Below, one piece after another: positions 36,793 to 46,400 of a stretch of 64,000 bases of DNA. Numbering within the stretch: position 1 is the stretch's first letter; every line of letters begins with the position of its first letter. Under the pieces are notes generated by a model. That model did not search any database. It had not been told where the DNA came from and worked only from the letters and a program-made list of their open reading frames with translations. Both the position numbers and the translations under genes were made by a program. Origin of the DNA: an uncultured Spirochaetota bacterium (lineage in GTDB: Bacteria > Spirochaetota > Spirochaetia > Treponematales > Rectinemataceae); NCBI GenBank assembly GCA_903821875.1, contig CAIJMU010000057.1, forward strand, positions 20,632 to 84,631, read 5' to 3'.

Positions 36793-38052
36793 TCAAGCTG
36801 CTCCTCCGGCGATCCTTCGGTCCCATCTGGCGACCAGGAGGGATAGACAGCCCCAGCAGCCGCAAAGCGCTGCAGTTGCGATCCAGAGCGTAGCGCCACC
36901 ATCAATCGCGATAAGTAACCCGGCAACGAGAGGTCCTAAGGCATTGCCGCCGCCAACCGCAAGCCCCATGAAAGACTGAAAGGATGCCCGCCAATTGGCA
37001 GGCGAATGTCGCGCAATGAATATGCCGAAAACATTGGCGCCGATTATTTCGCCCAGGGTCCAGATAATTACTGACAGAATATAGCCAGCGAAGGAGAGCT
37101 TGAATGCCATCATCCCAAATCCTACAACATAGAAAGCGCCTGATAGGGCCATGCAGCGCAGTGGATCTAGCCGGCGAAGCAGACGTATGAGCGGGATGGT
37201 GAGAACTATCACCAGAATTCCATTCAATGAAATCAGATAGCCAAGATTTCGAGGTCCGTCCGGACCAAAGACAGAAGATAGTGACAGAGGCAGCGCAAAA
37301 AAGGTCTGGCTATAGCTCAGGCTATTTGCAAGGGACAGACAGAGGAAAGCGAGCAAGATCGGTCGTCCAAGAAAGGCTTTGAGAGCGCCACGGTCGTCGT
37401 GTCGCTCGAGAATGGAAACGACATGGATAGTTTGCGGAGGCTTCACCCCTCGGGAGATCAGGGTGACAGACACCATCGTGCAGATGGCGCTTGCCCCAAA
37501 TAGCATGAAGATCGCATGGTCAAAGAAGAAGGCTGCCACGAGAGGCCCGAAAGCCACACCAACGTTGATAGCCAAGTACTGGAGACTGAAGACCTCTTTG
37601 CGTCTATCGATGGGTGCAAGATCAATCAGGACAGCACTGATGAGCGGACGCGCTCCGCCTCCAAGGAATGACCCGAATGCTATCAGACCAGGAGCCCAGG
37701 GTTTTGACCAGAAAAATGCCAAAACAAGGTTTACGGCGACTGTCCCTGCCTGGGTAGCGACCAGCGCCCTTTTTCTTCCGATTGCATCAGCGAGCCTGCC
37801 GGAGACAAGCGAACCAGCCATCGAAGCAGCGAATACAAAAGAGACCACCAATCCGGCCCGCGCCGGACCATAGCCGAGGATTCGAGTCAGATAGAGCGCG
37901 AGGAAGGCGCCGACAAAGTCGCCGAAGCGATTGATGATGGTTGAAAAGAACATTGCCCACAGCGATGAACCAAGTCCTCGATAGGGATCGACGAGACCTC
38001 GCAGATACATTCCTTTAGCCGACGGTTTCGCGTCCATCCGGGGTTCTTTCAT
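36793..38052 (-). CDS. Major facilitator superfamily transporter
   Basis: A 419-residue MFS protein with 12 predicted helices. The signature loop between helices 2 and 3 reads GRLADAIGRKRAL, and a second conserved loop RRLDPLRC follows helix 8. It looks like a drug or metabolite:proton antiporter of the general MFS_1 type. The gene is visibly poorer in GC than its neighbours and lies next to the RAYT, so recent acquisition is plausible. It is divergent from the purine operon with only 97 bp between, so it might move a purine or an intermediate, but no known purine permease motif is seen. Confidence 0.88.
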   Translation of the reverse strand: MKEPRMDAKPSAKGMYLRGLVDPYRGLGSSLWAMFFSTIINRFGDFVGAFLALYLTRILGYGPARAGLVVSFVFAASMAGSLVSGRLADAIGRKRALVATQAGTVAVNLVLAFFWSKPWAPGLIAFGSFLGGGARPLISAVLIDLAPIDRRKEVFSLQYLAINVGVAFGPLVAAFFFDHAIFMLFGASAICTMVSVTLISRGVKPPQTIHVVSILERHDDRGALKAFLGRPILLAFLCLSLANSLSYSQTFFALPLSLSSVFGPDGPRNLGYLISLNGILVIVLTIPLIRLLRRLDPLRCMALSGAFYVVGFGMMAFKLSFAGYILSVIIWTLGEIIGANVFGIFIARHSPANWRASFQSFMGLAVGGGNALGPLVAGLLIAIDGGATLWIATAALCGCWGCLSLLVARWDRRIAGGAA

Positions 38053-38089
38053 GGCGCGTCATGGTAACGGGGATGGGTAATTTGGTCGA

Positions 38090-38148
38090 TATAAAAACCC
38101 TTCTCCTTGCGGCTGGCAAGCATCGGGTGTACCATTCGACAGGTACCC
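38090..38148 (+). promoter_or_regulatory. Leader of the purine operon: possible -10 and a start-site hairpin
   Basis: TATAAA at 38090-38095 is a weak -10 candidate with no clear -35. GGGTGTACC (38125-38133) can pair imperfectly with GGTACCC (38142-38148) just before the ATG at 38150, which would occlude the ribosome entry region. Confidence 0.35.
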
Positions 38149-38149
38149 T

Positions 38150-39748
38150 ATGAAAGCAGCACAATCATGTACGGTCTTCCTACTTAATGGAGACTCCATT
38201 TGTACGACAGCTTGGCCCGGCACACCGCTTATTGACTTCCTCCGCGAAGAAAAAGGGCTCACCGGAACCAAGGAAGGATGCAGGGAAGGCGATTGCGGCG
38301 CCTGTGCCGTGCTCGTCGGGGAACAGGTAGACATCGAGGGGACCCTCGGAAGCACAGCTCGCTATCGCGCCCACCCCTCCTGCCTCATGCGTATCGGCGA
38401 ACTGGAAAACCAGCATCTCATCACGATCGAAGGACTGCGCCAGGCGGCTGAGTCCTCAGGCCTCGAAGAGGGCCTGACCCCGGTCATGCGCGCACTGTTC
38501 GATGAGAATGCCAGCCAATGCGGTTTCTGCAGCCCGGGCTTTGTCATCAGCCTCAGCGCATGGCTCCTCGAAGGGAGCCCCCTCACCCCGGAAGCTGCCG
38601 TGCGGGCGGTTGAAGGAAACCTCTGCCGCTGCACAGGCTATTCAGCCATACGGCGCGCGGCTGCCATCCTCGCCCGTGAGTTTTCGGATCTCCCAGCTGA
38701 TCCGGTCGATCGCATAAGGACCCTATCCGCTGCAGGAGTGATTCCCATCTCGGCCCTTCGCTTCGCCACCGCAGCTTTGCCAAGGGCTCCCTTCACGGGG
38801 ACAGACACTGACAAATCAGTCCTCCAGTCTATCTCCACGGGGACAGACACCAAAAAATGGACCTTCCAGCCCCTCTCCACGGGGACAGTCACCGAAAAGC
38901 TGCTCCAGCCTCTCGTTCTCGGCGGAGGCACCGACCTTTCCGTGCGCCAGCCCCACCCCGAGCCCGGACCTGCCGTTTTCTTCACGCGCTTGGACCGGGG
39001 CCTGGCGACCATCAGCGAGAAGGACGGCAGCGTCTCGATCGGGGCGGCAGTTACCATCCGGGATTTCTTCGGATCGCCCCTTGTCCGACGCTCAGTGCCC
39101 GGCATCGAAGCCTTCGAGGAGGGCTTCGCCAGCATCCTCATCAGGAACCGCGCGACAATCGCGGGGAACATCGTCAACGCCTCCCCTGTCGCGGACATGA
39201 CTTCCATCCTCCTGGCCCTCGATTCGACGATACTGGTCGCGGATGCCTCGGGGACAGACACTGGCCGGTCCATGCCGCTTTCCTCCTTCTTCAGGGGTTA
39301 CAAGTCGATCGCCCTCGAAGCCGGCCAGATCGTCACGACGCTCAGCTTTGAAGCGCTCGGCTCCCACGAGCGCTTCCACTTCGCCAAGCTCTCCAAGCGC
39401 GAAAGGCTCGACATAGCCGCGGTCAATTCGGGGATCAGGATCGCCCTCGAAGCCGGCGGAAGGATGGTACTGTCAGCATCCATTTCCGCAGGCGGGGTAG
39501 CGGCGGTCCCGCGTCTCCTCCCGAAGGCCTCCGCCACACTGGCTGGAGCTCCCCTCTCGGTCGAAACCGCCCTCGCTGCCGCGTACGCTGCAAGCGCTGA
39601 AATAGAGCCGATCGGCGATGTCCGGGGCTCAGCCGGCTACCGGAGGCTCGCCCTCGAACGCCTCATCCTCTCGCACTTCGTCTCGCTTTTCCCGGAGCTC
39701 GGCGAAGGCATTGGCGCTGCCCTCGAAGCCCAGGTAGGCTCCCGATGA
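38150..39748 (+). CDS. xdhA: Xanthine dehydrogenase small subunit (2Fe-2S + FAD), with repeat insertions
   Basis: A 532-residue XdhA-type protein. Residues 1-170 hold the two [2Fe-2S] clusters (CREGDCGACAVL; CGFCSPGF; CRCTGYS). The FAD-binding domain begins near LVLGGGTDLSVRQ and includes FASILIRNRATIAGNIVNAS. Between the two domains, where a short linker is expected, are three 42-bp tandem units that each begin with the 12-mer and read GTDTDKSVLQSIST, GTDTKKWTFQPLST and GTVTEKLLQPLVLG. A fourth copy (39250) lies in a loop of the FAD domain (ASGTDTGRSM). Frame and cofactor motifs are intact, so the subunit is probably functional. It opens the purine operon and overlaps xdhB by 4 bp. Confidence 0.92.
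   Translation: MKAAQSCTVFLLNGDSICTTAWPGTPLIDFLREEKGLTGTKEGCREGDCGACAVLVGEQVDIEGTLGSTARYRAHPSCLMRIGELENQHLITIEGLRQAAESSGLEEGLTPVMRALFDENASQCGFCSPGFVISLSAWLLEGSPLTPEAAVRAVEGNLCRCTGYSAIRRAAAILAREFSDLPADPVDRIRTLSAAGVIPISALRFATAALPRAPFTGTDTDKSVLQSISTGTDTKKWTFQPLSTGTVTEKLLQPLVLGGGTDLSVRQPHPEPGPAVFFTRLDRGLATISEKDGSVSIGAAVTIRDFFGSPLVRRSVPGIEAFEEGFASILIRNRATIAGNIVNASPVADMTSILLALDSTILVADASGTDTGRSMPLSSFFRGYKSIALEAGQIVTTLSFEALGSHERFHFAKLSKRERLDIAAVNSGIRIALEAGGRMVLSASISAGGVAAVPRLLPKASATLAGAPLSVETALAAAYAASAEIEPIGDVRGSAGYRRLALERLILSHFVSLFPELGEGIGAALEAQVGSR
38797..38892 (+). repeat. 42-bp tandem array seeded by the 12-mer in xdhA
   Basis: Copies begin at 38797, 38839 and 38881, exactly 42 bp apart; the first two 12-mers are exact, the third has one change. 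The rest of each unit is also related (each ends near CTCCAC or similar), so whole units were duplicated. Confidence 0.93.
39250..39261 (+). repeat. 12-mer repeat in the xdhA FAD domain
   Basis: Exact copy, read GTDT; the last exact copy before a gap of about 21.5 kb. Confidence 0.85.
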
Positions 39749-42030
39749 AAGGCGTGCCCGAGGCCCTCCGCAACCTACGCGGAGAGACGGCCTACATCGA
39801 TGACCTCCCCGAACCCCGAGACCTCCTCCATGCCGCGGTGCAGCTGTCCGAAGGCGCGCGCGGAAAGATCCTCAGTATCGATCCCTCCAGGGCCCTCGCC
39901 CTCGACCCCGCGGTGCGTGTCGTCACCGCGCACGACGTTCCGGGAGAGAACCAGATCGGCTCGGCGGTCCCCGACGAGCCCCTCCTCCCCGAGGGGGAAT
40001 GGGAGTACTGGGGCCAGCCCCTCGTCCTCTGCCTCGCACCGACGAGGCAGCTTGCACGCGAGGCAGCCAGACTCGTCACAATTGTGAGCGAAACGCTCAG
40101 GCCTGTCCTCGATCCGCGGGAGGCTGCGGGCCAGGACGCTTTCGTGATGCCCTCGCGTACCCAGTCGATGGGAAATCCAGGCGCTGCCTTCGCCGCGGCT
40201 GCCTTCACCGCAGAAGGCCGCGTCGAATCGGGAGGCCAGGAGCATCTCTACCTCGAGACCCAGGGCGCCTATGCGGAGCGCCGCGACGGCGATCGCGTCT
40301 TTGTCATCTCCAGCACCCAGGGCACGACCATCGTGCAACGCGCCATCGCCCGCGTCCTGGGCCTTCCGCAGAGCGGGGTCGAGGTGGAGGCCAGGCGGCT
40401 CGGAGGAGGCTTCGGTGGCAAGGAGGATCAGGCGACGCCCTGGGCCTGCCTCGCCGCCCTCGGGGCCTGGGTTTCCGGCAAACCCGTCAAGCTCTACCTC
40501 GACCGCGCCACCGACATGCGAGCAACCGGCAAGCGACATCCCTATAGTACGGACTTCCGCATCGCAGCAGACAAAGATGGCCGCATCACTGCCTTCGAGG
40601 CCGACTACTACCAGAACTCCGGCTCGAGCTGCGACCTGTCCCCCGCCATCATGTCGCGGACCCTCTTCCACGCAGCCGGTGCCTACAGGATACCCAACCT
40701 GAGGGTGACCGGCCGCATGTGCCGTACCAACCTGCCCTCCTTCACCGCCTTCCGTGGCTTCGGTGCCCCCCAGGGCTACTTCGTCATCGAGGCGGCCCTG
40801 GATGCAATTTCCAACCGCATGGGTTTTGACCCGGTCGAACTCAGGCGCCGCAACCTCCTTTCGGAGGGGGACGTCACGCACTATGGCATGCCGCTCAAGG
40901 AGGTCCGCGCCATCGAGGCCTTCGACCGTGTCCTCGAGAAAACCGGCTGGAAGGCCCTCCGCGCCGACATCGAGGCCTTCAACGCCTCGCATCCCCTCGA
41001 AAAACGCGGCGCCGCCATCATTCCCAATTGCTTCGGTGTCTCCTTCACCAAGCTTCCCATGAACCGTGGAGGCGCCCTGGTCCATGTCCACGCCGACGGT
41101 TCTGTCCTCGTCTCCACCGGCGCGGTCGAGATGGGACAGCAGGTCAGCCGCAAGATAGCCCGCATCGCCGCGAAGAGCCTCGGAGTCCCCCTCGAACTGA
41201 TCCGCGTCGAGCGAACCTCGAGCCTCACCGTCGCGAATACCGTCCCTACGGCCGCGAGCACGGGCTGCGACATCAACGGAGCGGCCGCGCGTGTAGCCTG
41301 CCTCGAGATCCGTGACCGCCTCCTGGCCCACGCGGCCACCCTCCGCGCTTCCGGTCCCGGGCTCCTGTCCCTCGAGGAGGGCCGCCTCCTCGAGGGCAGT
41401 GCCGACACCAGCATGACCTGGAAACAATTGGTCACATCAGCCGACGAGTCGCGTGTCGACCTCTCGGCCCACGGCTACTGGTCGACGCCCGGCCTCTTCT
41501 ACGACATGAAGACCGAACGCGGCAGCCCCTTCGCCTACCACGTCTACGGCGCGGCCCTGGTCGAAGTAAGGCTGGACTGCCTCTGCGGCAGGGTGAAGGT
41601 CGAGCGCGCCACCATCGTCCACGACGCGGGTACGAGCATCGATCCCGTAGTCGACCTCTGCCAGGTCGAGGGAGCCTTCGCCCAGGGCCTCGGCTGGGCC
41701 CTCCTCGAGGAGCTCCGCTTCGGAGCCGACGGAAGGCCGATGTCGGACAACCTGTCCACCTACAAGGTGCCCGACGTGCACTTCCTCCCCGCCAGGCTCG
41801 ACATCGAATTCCTTTCGGAGACGGGCAGCCCCGCCTCCGTCCTCAACTCCAAGGCCATCGGCGAGCCCCCCCTCATCTATGGCATCGCCGGCTACTTCGC
41901 CCTCCTCGAAGCCATCCGCGCCGCCCGGGGCGACCGCATCGAGTCCTGGGACCTCCCCCTCGTGCCGGAAAAGGTCCTCGGGCTCCTTGCCGGCACAGGC
42001 CGCGTCCTGGGTCAAAAGGACCTACAGTGA
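39745..42030 (+). CDS. xdhB: Xanthine dehydrogenase large (molybdopterin) subunit
   Basis: A 761-residue molybdenum hydroxylase subunit like bacterial XdhB. It has LRGETAYIDDLPEP at the start, GGGFGGKEDQATPWA (molybdopterin contacts), FRGFGAPQGYFVIE, and the catalytic Glu near residue 707 in IGEPPLIYGIAG. With XdhA it should hydroxylate a purine ring carbon and pass electrons through FeS and FAD to NAD. The substrate may be xanthine or hypoxanthine; the reverse direction (urate reduction) is possible in a fermenter. It overlaps both neighbours by 4 bp. No XdhC chaperone gene is in the window. Confidence 0.92.
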   Translation: MKGVPEALRNLRGETAYIDDLPEPRDLLHAAVQLSEGARGKILSIDPSRALALDPAVRVVTAHDVPGENQIGSAVPDEPLLPEGEWEYWGQPLVLCLAPTRQLAREAARLVTIVSETLRPVLDPREAAGQDAFVMPSRTQSMGNPGAAFAAAAFTAEGRVESGGQEHLYLETQGAYAERRDGDRVFVISSTQGTTIVQRAIARVLGLPQSGVEVEARRLGGGFGGKEDQATPWACLAALGAWVSGKPVKLYLDRATDMRATGKRHPYSTDFRIAADKDGRITAFEADYYQNSGSSCDLSPAIMSRTLFHAAGAYRIPNLRVTGRMCRTNLPSFTAFRGFGAPQGYFVIEAALDAISNRMGFDPVELRRRNLLSEGDVTHYGMPLKEVRAIEAFDRVLEKTGWKALRADIEAFNASHPLEKRGAAIIPNCFGVSFTKLPMNRGGALVHVHADGSVLVSTGAVEMGQQVSRKIARIAAKSLGVPLELIRVERTSSLTVANTVPTAASTGCDINGAAARVACLEIRDRLLAHAATLRASGPGLLSLEEGRLLEGSADTSMTWKQLVTSADESRVDLSAHGYWSTPGLFYDMKTERGSPFAYHVYGAALVEVRLDCLCGRVKVERATIVHDAGTSIDPVVDLCQVEGAFAQGLGWALLEELRFGADGRPMSDNLSTYKVPDVHFLPARLDIEFLSETGSPASVLNSKAIGEPPLIYGIAGYFALLEAIRAARGDRIESWDLPLVPEKVLGLLAGTGRVLGQKDLQ

Positions 42031-43409
42031 TCATCAAGGACGGATTGCTCGCCCTTCCCGGCGAAGGGCAGCTCCTGCGCGCCGACCTGCGTTTTTCAGA
42101 CGAGCGCATCACTTCCATCGCGTCTTCGATCACTCCGGCGAAGGGCGAGGAGCTGATCGACGCCTCTGGCCTCATGGTCTTCCCTGCAGCCATCGATCCC
42201 CACGTCCACTTCGACGAGCCGGGCTTCACCCACCGCGAGGATTACTTCCACGGGACGATGGAGGCGGCCAAGGGTGGAGTTGGCACGATCATCGACATGC
42301 CCTGCACCTCCCTTCCACCGATCACTACGAAGGCTGCCTACGAGAACAAGCTATCCGTGGTCCAGGGAAAGGCCCTCGTGGACTATGCCTTCTTCGGCGG
42401 AGTTTCCGGACATACGGCTGAGGCAAGCCTGTCAGGCGGCATGGATGAACTCGCTCCTTTCGTGGTCGCCTTCAAGTGTTACTTCATCTCGGGCATGGAC
42501 AGCTTCACAGCCGTCGACCACGACCAATTCAGGCGGATCCTCGTCGAGGGTACAAGGCTCGGGAGGCCCATCCTCCTCCACGCCGAGGACCCCGGCTGCG
42601 TGAAGGGCGCCGAAGCACGACTGGCCGCCGAACGCAGGGCCTCGGGCCGAGCCTCCACCTGGAGGGACTACCTGGAGCCGCGAAACCCCGACGCCGAACT
42701 CGTGGCGGCGGCCTCCGCCCTGGCACTGGCGCGGGGCAGGGAGGCCGGCCTCCACATCGTCCACGTCGGCACTGCCGAGGTCGCCCGGATGGTGGCAGCC
42801 GCCGGCGCCAGCTGCGAGACCTGCGCCCACTACCTGGCCTTCGACGAGGATGATTTCGGAAGCCTGGGAGCGGCCCTCAAGACGGCCCCACCGGTGAAGA
42901 CGGCCTCCGACCGCGCCGGGCTCTGGCAACTTCTCACAACTGGTTCCATTTCCTTCCTTGCCAGCGACCATGCCCCTGCCCCCGAGGCCGAGAAGGCCAC
43001 GGGTGATCCCCTGACCGCCTATGGCGGCATTCCGGGGGTCGGGACAGGCTTTCCCTACCTTTTGTCCGAGGGCTACCTCTCGGGTCGGATACCCCTGCCC
43101 CGCTTCCTCGAGGCCAGTTCCCTGGCGGCTGCGCGACGCTACGGACTGGCCGCCAGGAAGGGCTCGCTCGAGGTCGGCAAGGATGCCGATTTCGTGCTCG
43201 TCGATCCGGCCGGGACTACGACCATCGAGGGAAAAACCCTCCTTTCGCTGGGTAAGATCACGCCCTTCGAGGGCATGCGCCTGACCGGGCGCATAGTCGG
43301 CACCTGGGTGCGCGGAGGGGCTGTCTACGAGGCCCGGAACGCGTCGGGACCGGCATCAATCGTGGCTTCGCCCGGAAGCGGCAAGCACCTGACCTGGGGG
43401 TATCGATGA
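42027..43409 (+). CDS. Allantoinase/hydantoinase-type cyclic amidohydrolase
   Basis: A 460-residue cyclic amide hydrolase with the dinuclear-metal set: PHVHFDEPG (two His), VAFKCYFIS (carboxylated Lys), LLHAEDPG, LHIVHVGTAE and ASDHAPAP (Asp). The HFDEPGFTHREDY stretch is closer to allantoinase than to dihydropyrimidinase. In the operon it occupies the place of HyuA in the E. coli purine cluster. The likely job is opening of a hydantoin-like or ureide ring made during purine breakdown; which ring is inference. Confidence 0.88.
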   Translation: MIIKDGLLALPGEGQLLRADLRFSDERITSIASSITPAKGEELIDASGLMVFPAAIDPHVHFDEPGFTHREDYFHGTMEAAKGGVGTIIDMPCTSLPPITTKAAYENKLSVVQGKALVDYAFFGGVSGHTAEASLSGGMDELAPFVVAFKCYFISGMDSFTAVDHDQFRRILVEGTRLGRPILLHAEDPGCVKGAEARLAAERRASGRASTWRDYLEPRNPDAELVAAASALALARGREAGLHIVHVGTAEVARMVAAAGASCETCAHYLAFDEDDFGSLGAALKTAPPVKTASDRAGLWQLLTTGSISFLASDHAPAPEAEKATGDPLTAYGGIPGVGTGFPYLLSEGYLSGRIPLPRFLEASSLAAARRYGLAARKGSLEVGKDADFVLVDPAGTTTIEGKTLLSLGKITPFEGMRLTGRIVGTWVRGGAVYEARNASGPASIVASPGSGKHLTWGYR

Positions 43410-46400
43410 GCAAGATCATGGAAACGACGGGCCTCGGGGCCCTCCTCGGCCGCATCGCCGGCGAGTACCGGGCAAAAGGTACCATCTATGAGATTCCCGA
43501 GCGGGCTATCCGGGACCTCCTCGATTTCGAGGCCGGTTCTCCCGGGCTCGAAGTGATGGGCAGGCGCATCGGCCTTCCGGTGGGTCCTGCCGCCGGCCCG
43601 CACAGCCAGATCGCTCCGAACCTCGTGGCAGCCTGGCTCTGCGGCTCGAGGGTCTTCGAGCTCAAGACCGTCCAGGAGAAGGACCGCCTCGAGATCGAAA
43701 AACCCTGCATCCTCGCCCTCGACGAAGGACACAATACAGAGTGGTCCACGGAGCTCTCCCTCGACGAGGCGCGTGGCGAGTACATCCGGGGCTGGTTCGC
43801 GATCAACCTCCTTGCGACCCTCTGGTCCCACAGGCCCCGCGATTTCATGTTCAACATGTCGGTCGGCTATACCCTGAGCGGCATCAGGGGCCCGCGCATG
43901 GACGCCTTCATCGAGGGCATGAGGAAGCCCACTGATACAGCCATCTGGAAGGCCGCCATGGAGGAGTTCCGCGCCTTCGTCGAGGGTCCCTCCCTCGTGG
44001 CAGCCTTCGGTTCCGAGTCACGCCGCAAGGCCGCCGCCCTTCTGGCCGACTTCCCGGCCCAGCCCATCCACTCGGTCACCATCTCGACGATGCACGGCTG
44101 CCCTCCCTCGGAGATCGAGGCCATAGGCGAGTACCTCGTCGTGGACAAGGGCTTCGATACCTACGTCAAACTCAATCCCACACTCCTGGGCTACGACGAG
44201 GCCCGGAGGATCCTGGACACCACCGGATGGTCAGACATCAGTGTCACCCGGGCGACCTTCGAGCATGACCTCCAGTTTACGGATGCCATCGCCTTAGTCG
44301 GCCGCCTCCGCACCAAGGCCGAGCAGAAGGGCCGGCGCTTCGGCATCAAGCTCTCCAACACCCTGGCCAACGTGAACGACAGGCGCCACCTCCCCGGCGA
44401 CGAGCGCTACATGTCCGGAAGGGCCCTCTTCCCCATCACCGTGGAGCTCGCCGCAAAGCTGGCCGAAGCCCTGCCGGGCTTCCCCCGCCGCTTCTCGTAC
44501 TGCGGAGGGGTTTCCGCCCTCAACGCACGCGAGCTCGTCGCCGCCGGCATGGGACCGCTTACGGTCGCCACCGACATCCTCAAGCCCGGCGGCTACCTCA
44601 GGTTCATCCCCATCGCAAAGGCAGCGGTCGAGGCAATTACGAAGGATTCAGCAAGGGGTGAGGGAAGACCCGATGCGAAGGCCCTCGCAACCCTTGCCCA
44701 GGCTTCCCTTGTGCGTCCTGAGTACAAAAAAGGCTTCAAGTACCACGATTCCTCGATCAAGGGCAGCCTCCCCCTCTTCGACTGCTTCGCAGCACCCTGC
44801 ATCGAGGCCTGCCCCGTGGGGCAGAAGGTCCCCGAGTACATCAGGCTCGCCGCCGAAGGCCGCAACGAGGAGGCACTCGCCACCGTCCTCGCGGACAATC
44901 CCCTCCCCTGCATCACGGGGACCCTCTGTGACCACGTCTGCCAGGCGGCCTGTTCCCGCAATGACTATGAGGGTCCCGTCCGGATCAGGGAAGTCAAGCT
45001 CGCGATTTCGGAAGCCGCAAATATCAAAGCAACTCCCACGACCCTCCGCGAGTACAGCCACCGTGTCGCCGTCATCGGCGCAGGACCAGCAGGCCTTGCA
45101 GCTGCGCACTATCTCGCCTCCGAGGGAGTCCCCGTCACGGTCTTTGACAGGGATACGGAGCCCGGCGGTGTTGTCGCCAACGTGGTTCCGGGCTTCCGCA
45201 TCCCGACTGAGCGGGTGAAGCGCGATATAGATCGCATCCGCGCCCTCGGCGCCAGCTTCCGGCTCGGCGTCGAGGTCACCGACCTCGAGGTCCTCGGCTC
45301 CGAGGGCTTCACCCGCTTCATCGTCTGCTCCGGTGCGCCTTCCGCCCGCGCGCTCCGCCTCGAGGGATCGGGCATCAAGGTGATCGATGCCCTGGAATTC
45401 CTCGCACTGACTTCGAAGGACGATGGCGGCTTCGCCGGGACCAGACACATCGTCGTCACCGGTGGAGGCAATACCGCCATGGATGCGGTCCGTCGTTCCG
45501 CCCGGATCAAGGGCGTGACCTCGGTCCGTGTCTCCTACCGCCGCGCGAGGGAGGACATGCCCGCCGAATTCGAGGAAGTGGAACTCGCGCTCAAGGAGGC
45601 GCTCGCCGTCGCGAAAGCCTCGGGCGAAGCCGCAGGCTCGCTCGGTGACGTTCTCATGGACATGAGCAGCCCCGAGCGCCTCGCTCCTGGAAAGCTCACC
45701 CTGCGCAGGATGAGGGCCGGCGAGCCCGACGCCTCCGGCCGACGCGCTCCCGTCTTCTCCGACCAGACCCAGGACGTTCCTTGCGACCTCCTGGTAGTAG
45801 CCATAGGCGAGACCCCGGACGCGGCCCTCCTTTCGCGCCTCGGAATCGCCGTAGGCCCGGACGGAAAGCCCTTTGCCGAAGGCGCGGAAGGCCTCGCCCG
45901 CCGCGGCGTCTATGTGGCCGGTGACGCAAAACGGGGACCCGCCTCCATCATCGCCGCGGAGGCGGACGGACGCGCGGCCGCCCTCGCGATCATGCGTGAG
46001 GCTGGCATCGAAGCGAAGCGGACGAATTACCTGCCACCGCTGCCCGACCAAGGTGCCCTGGCCTCCCGCGGCGAGATTGCCTTTCCGCTCGAAGCCTGTG
46101 ACCCCGGCTTCCTCGCCCGCGAGGCGAGCCGCTGCCTGTCCTGCGACTCGGCCTGCGAGCGCTGCGTCGAGGTCTGCCCCAACCGCGCCTGGTTCATCAT
46201 GCCCGCTGCGCCAGACGAAGCGAGCGCGCAGATCCTCCAGATCGACACGCTCTGCAACGAGTGCGGCAACTGCGGTTCCTTCTGCCCCTGGGAGGGGGAA
46301 CCCTGGCGTGACAAGGCAGCATTGTTCGCTTCGGCACGTGCCCTCGCCGCCTCTTCCAAGGCCGGCTTCGCGATAGACTCCAACCGCGGCCTGTCCTGGC

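Noticed and set aside
37331..37342. AGGGACAGACAG in the MFS gene as a repeat copy
   Set aside because: Two mismatches, and it encodes a natural-looking membrane segment (LCLSLANS); likely chance.
38053..38149. Sigma-54 promoter upstream of the purine operon, as in E. coli where YgeV regulates
   Set aside because: TGGCAAG is present near 38114 but the GC half at -12 does not match; no activator gene is nearby.
39775..41427. A 550-codon minus-strand frame opposite xdhB
   Set aside because: Shadow of the molybdopterin subunit, low-complexity composition.
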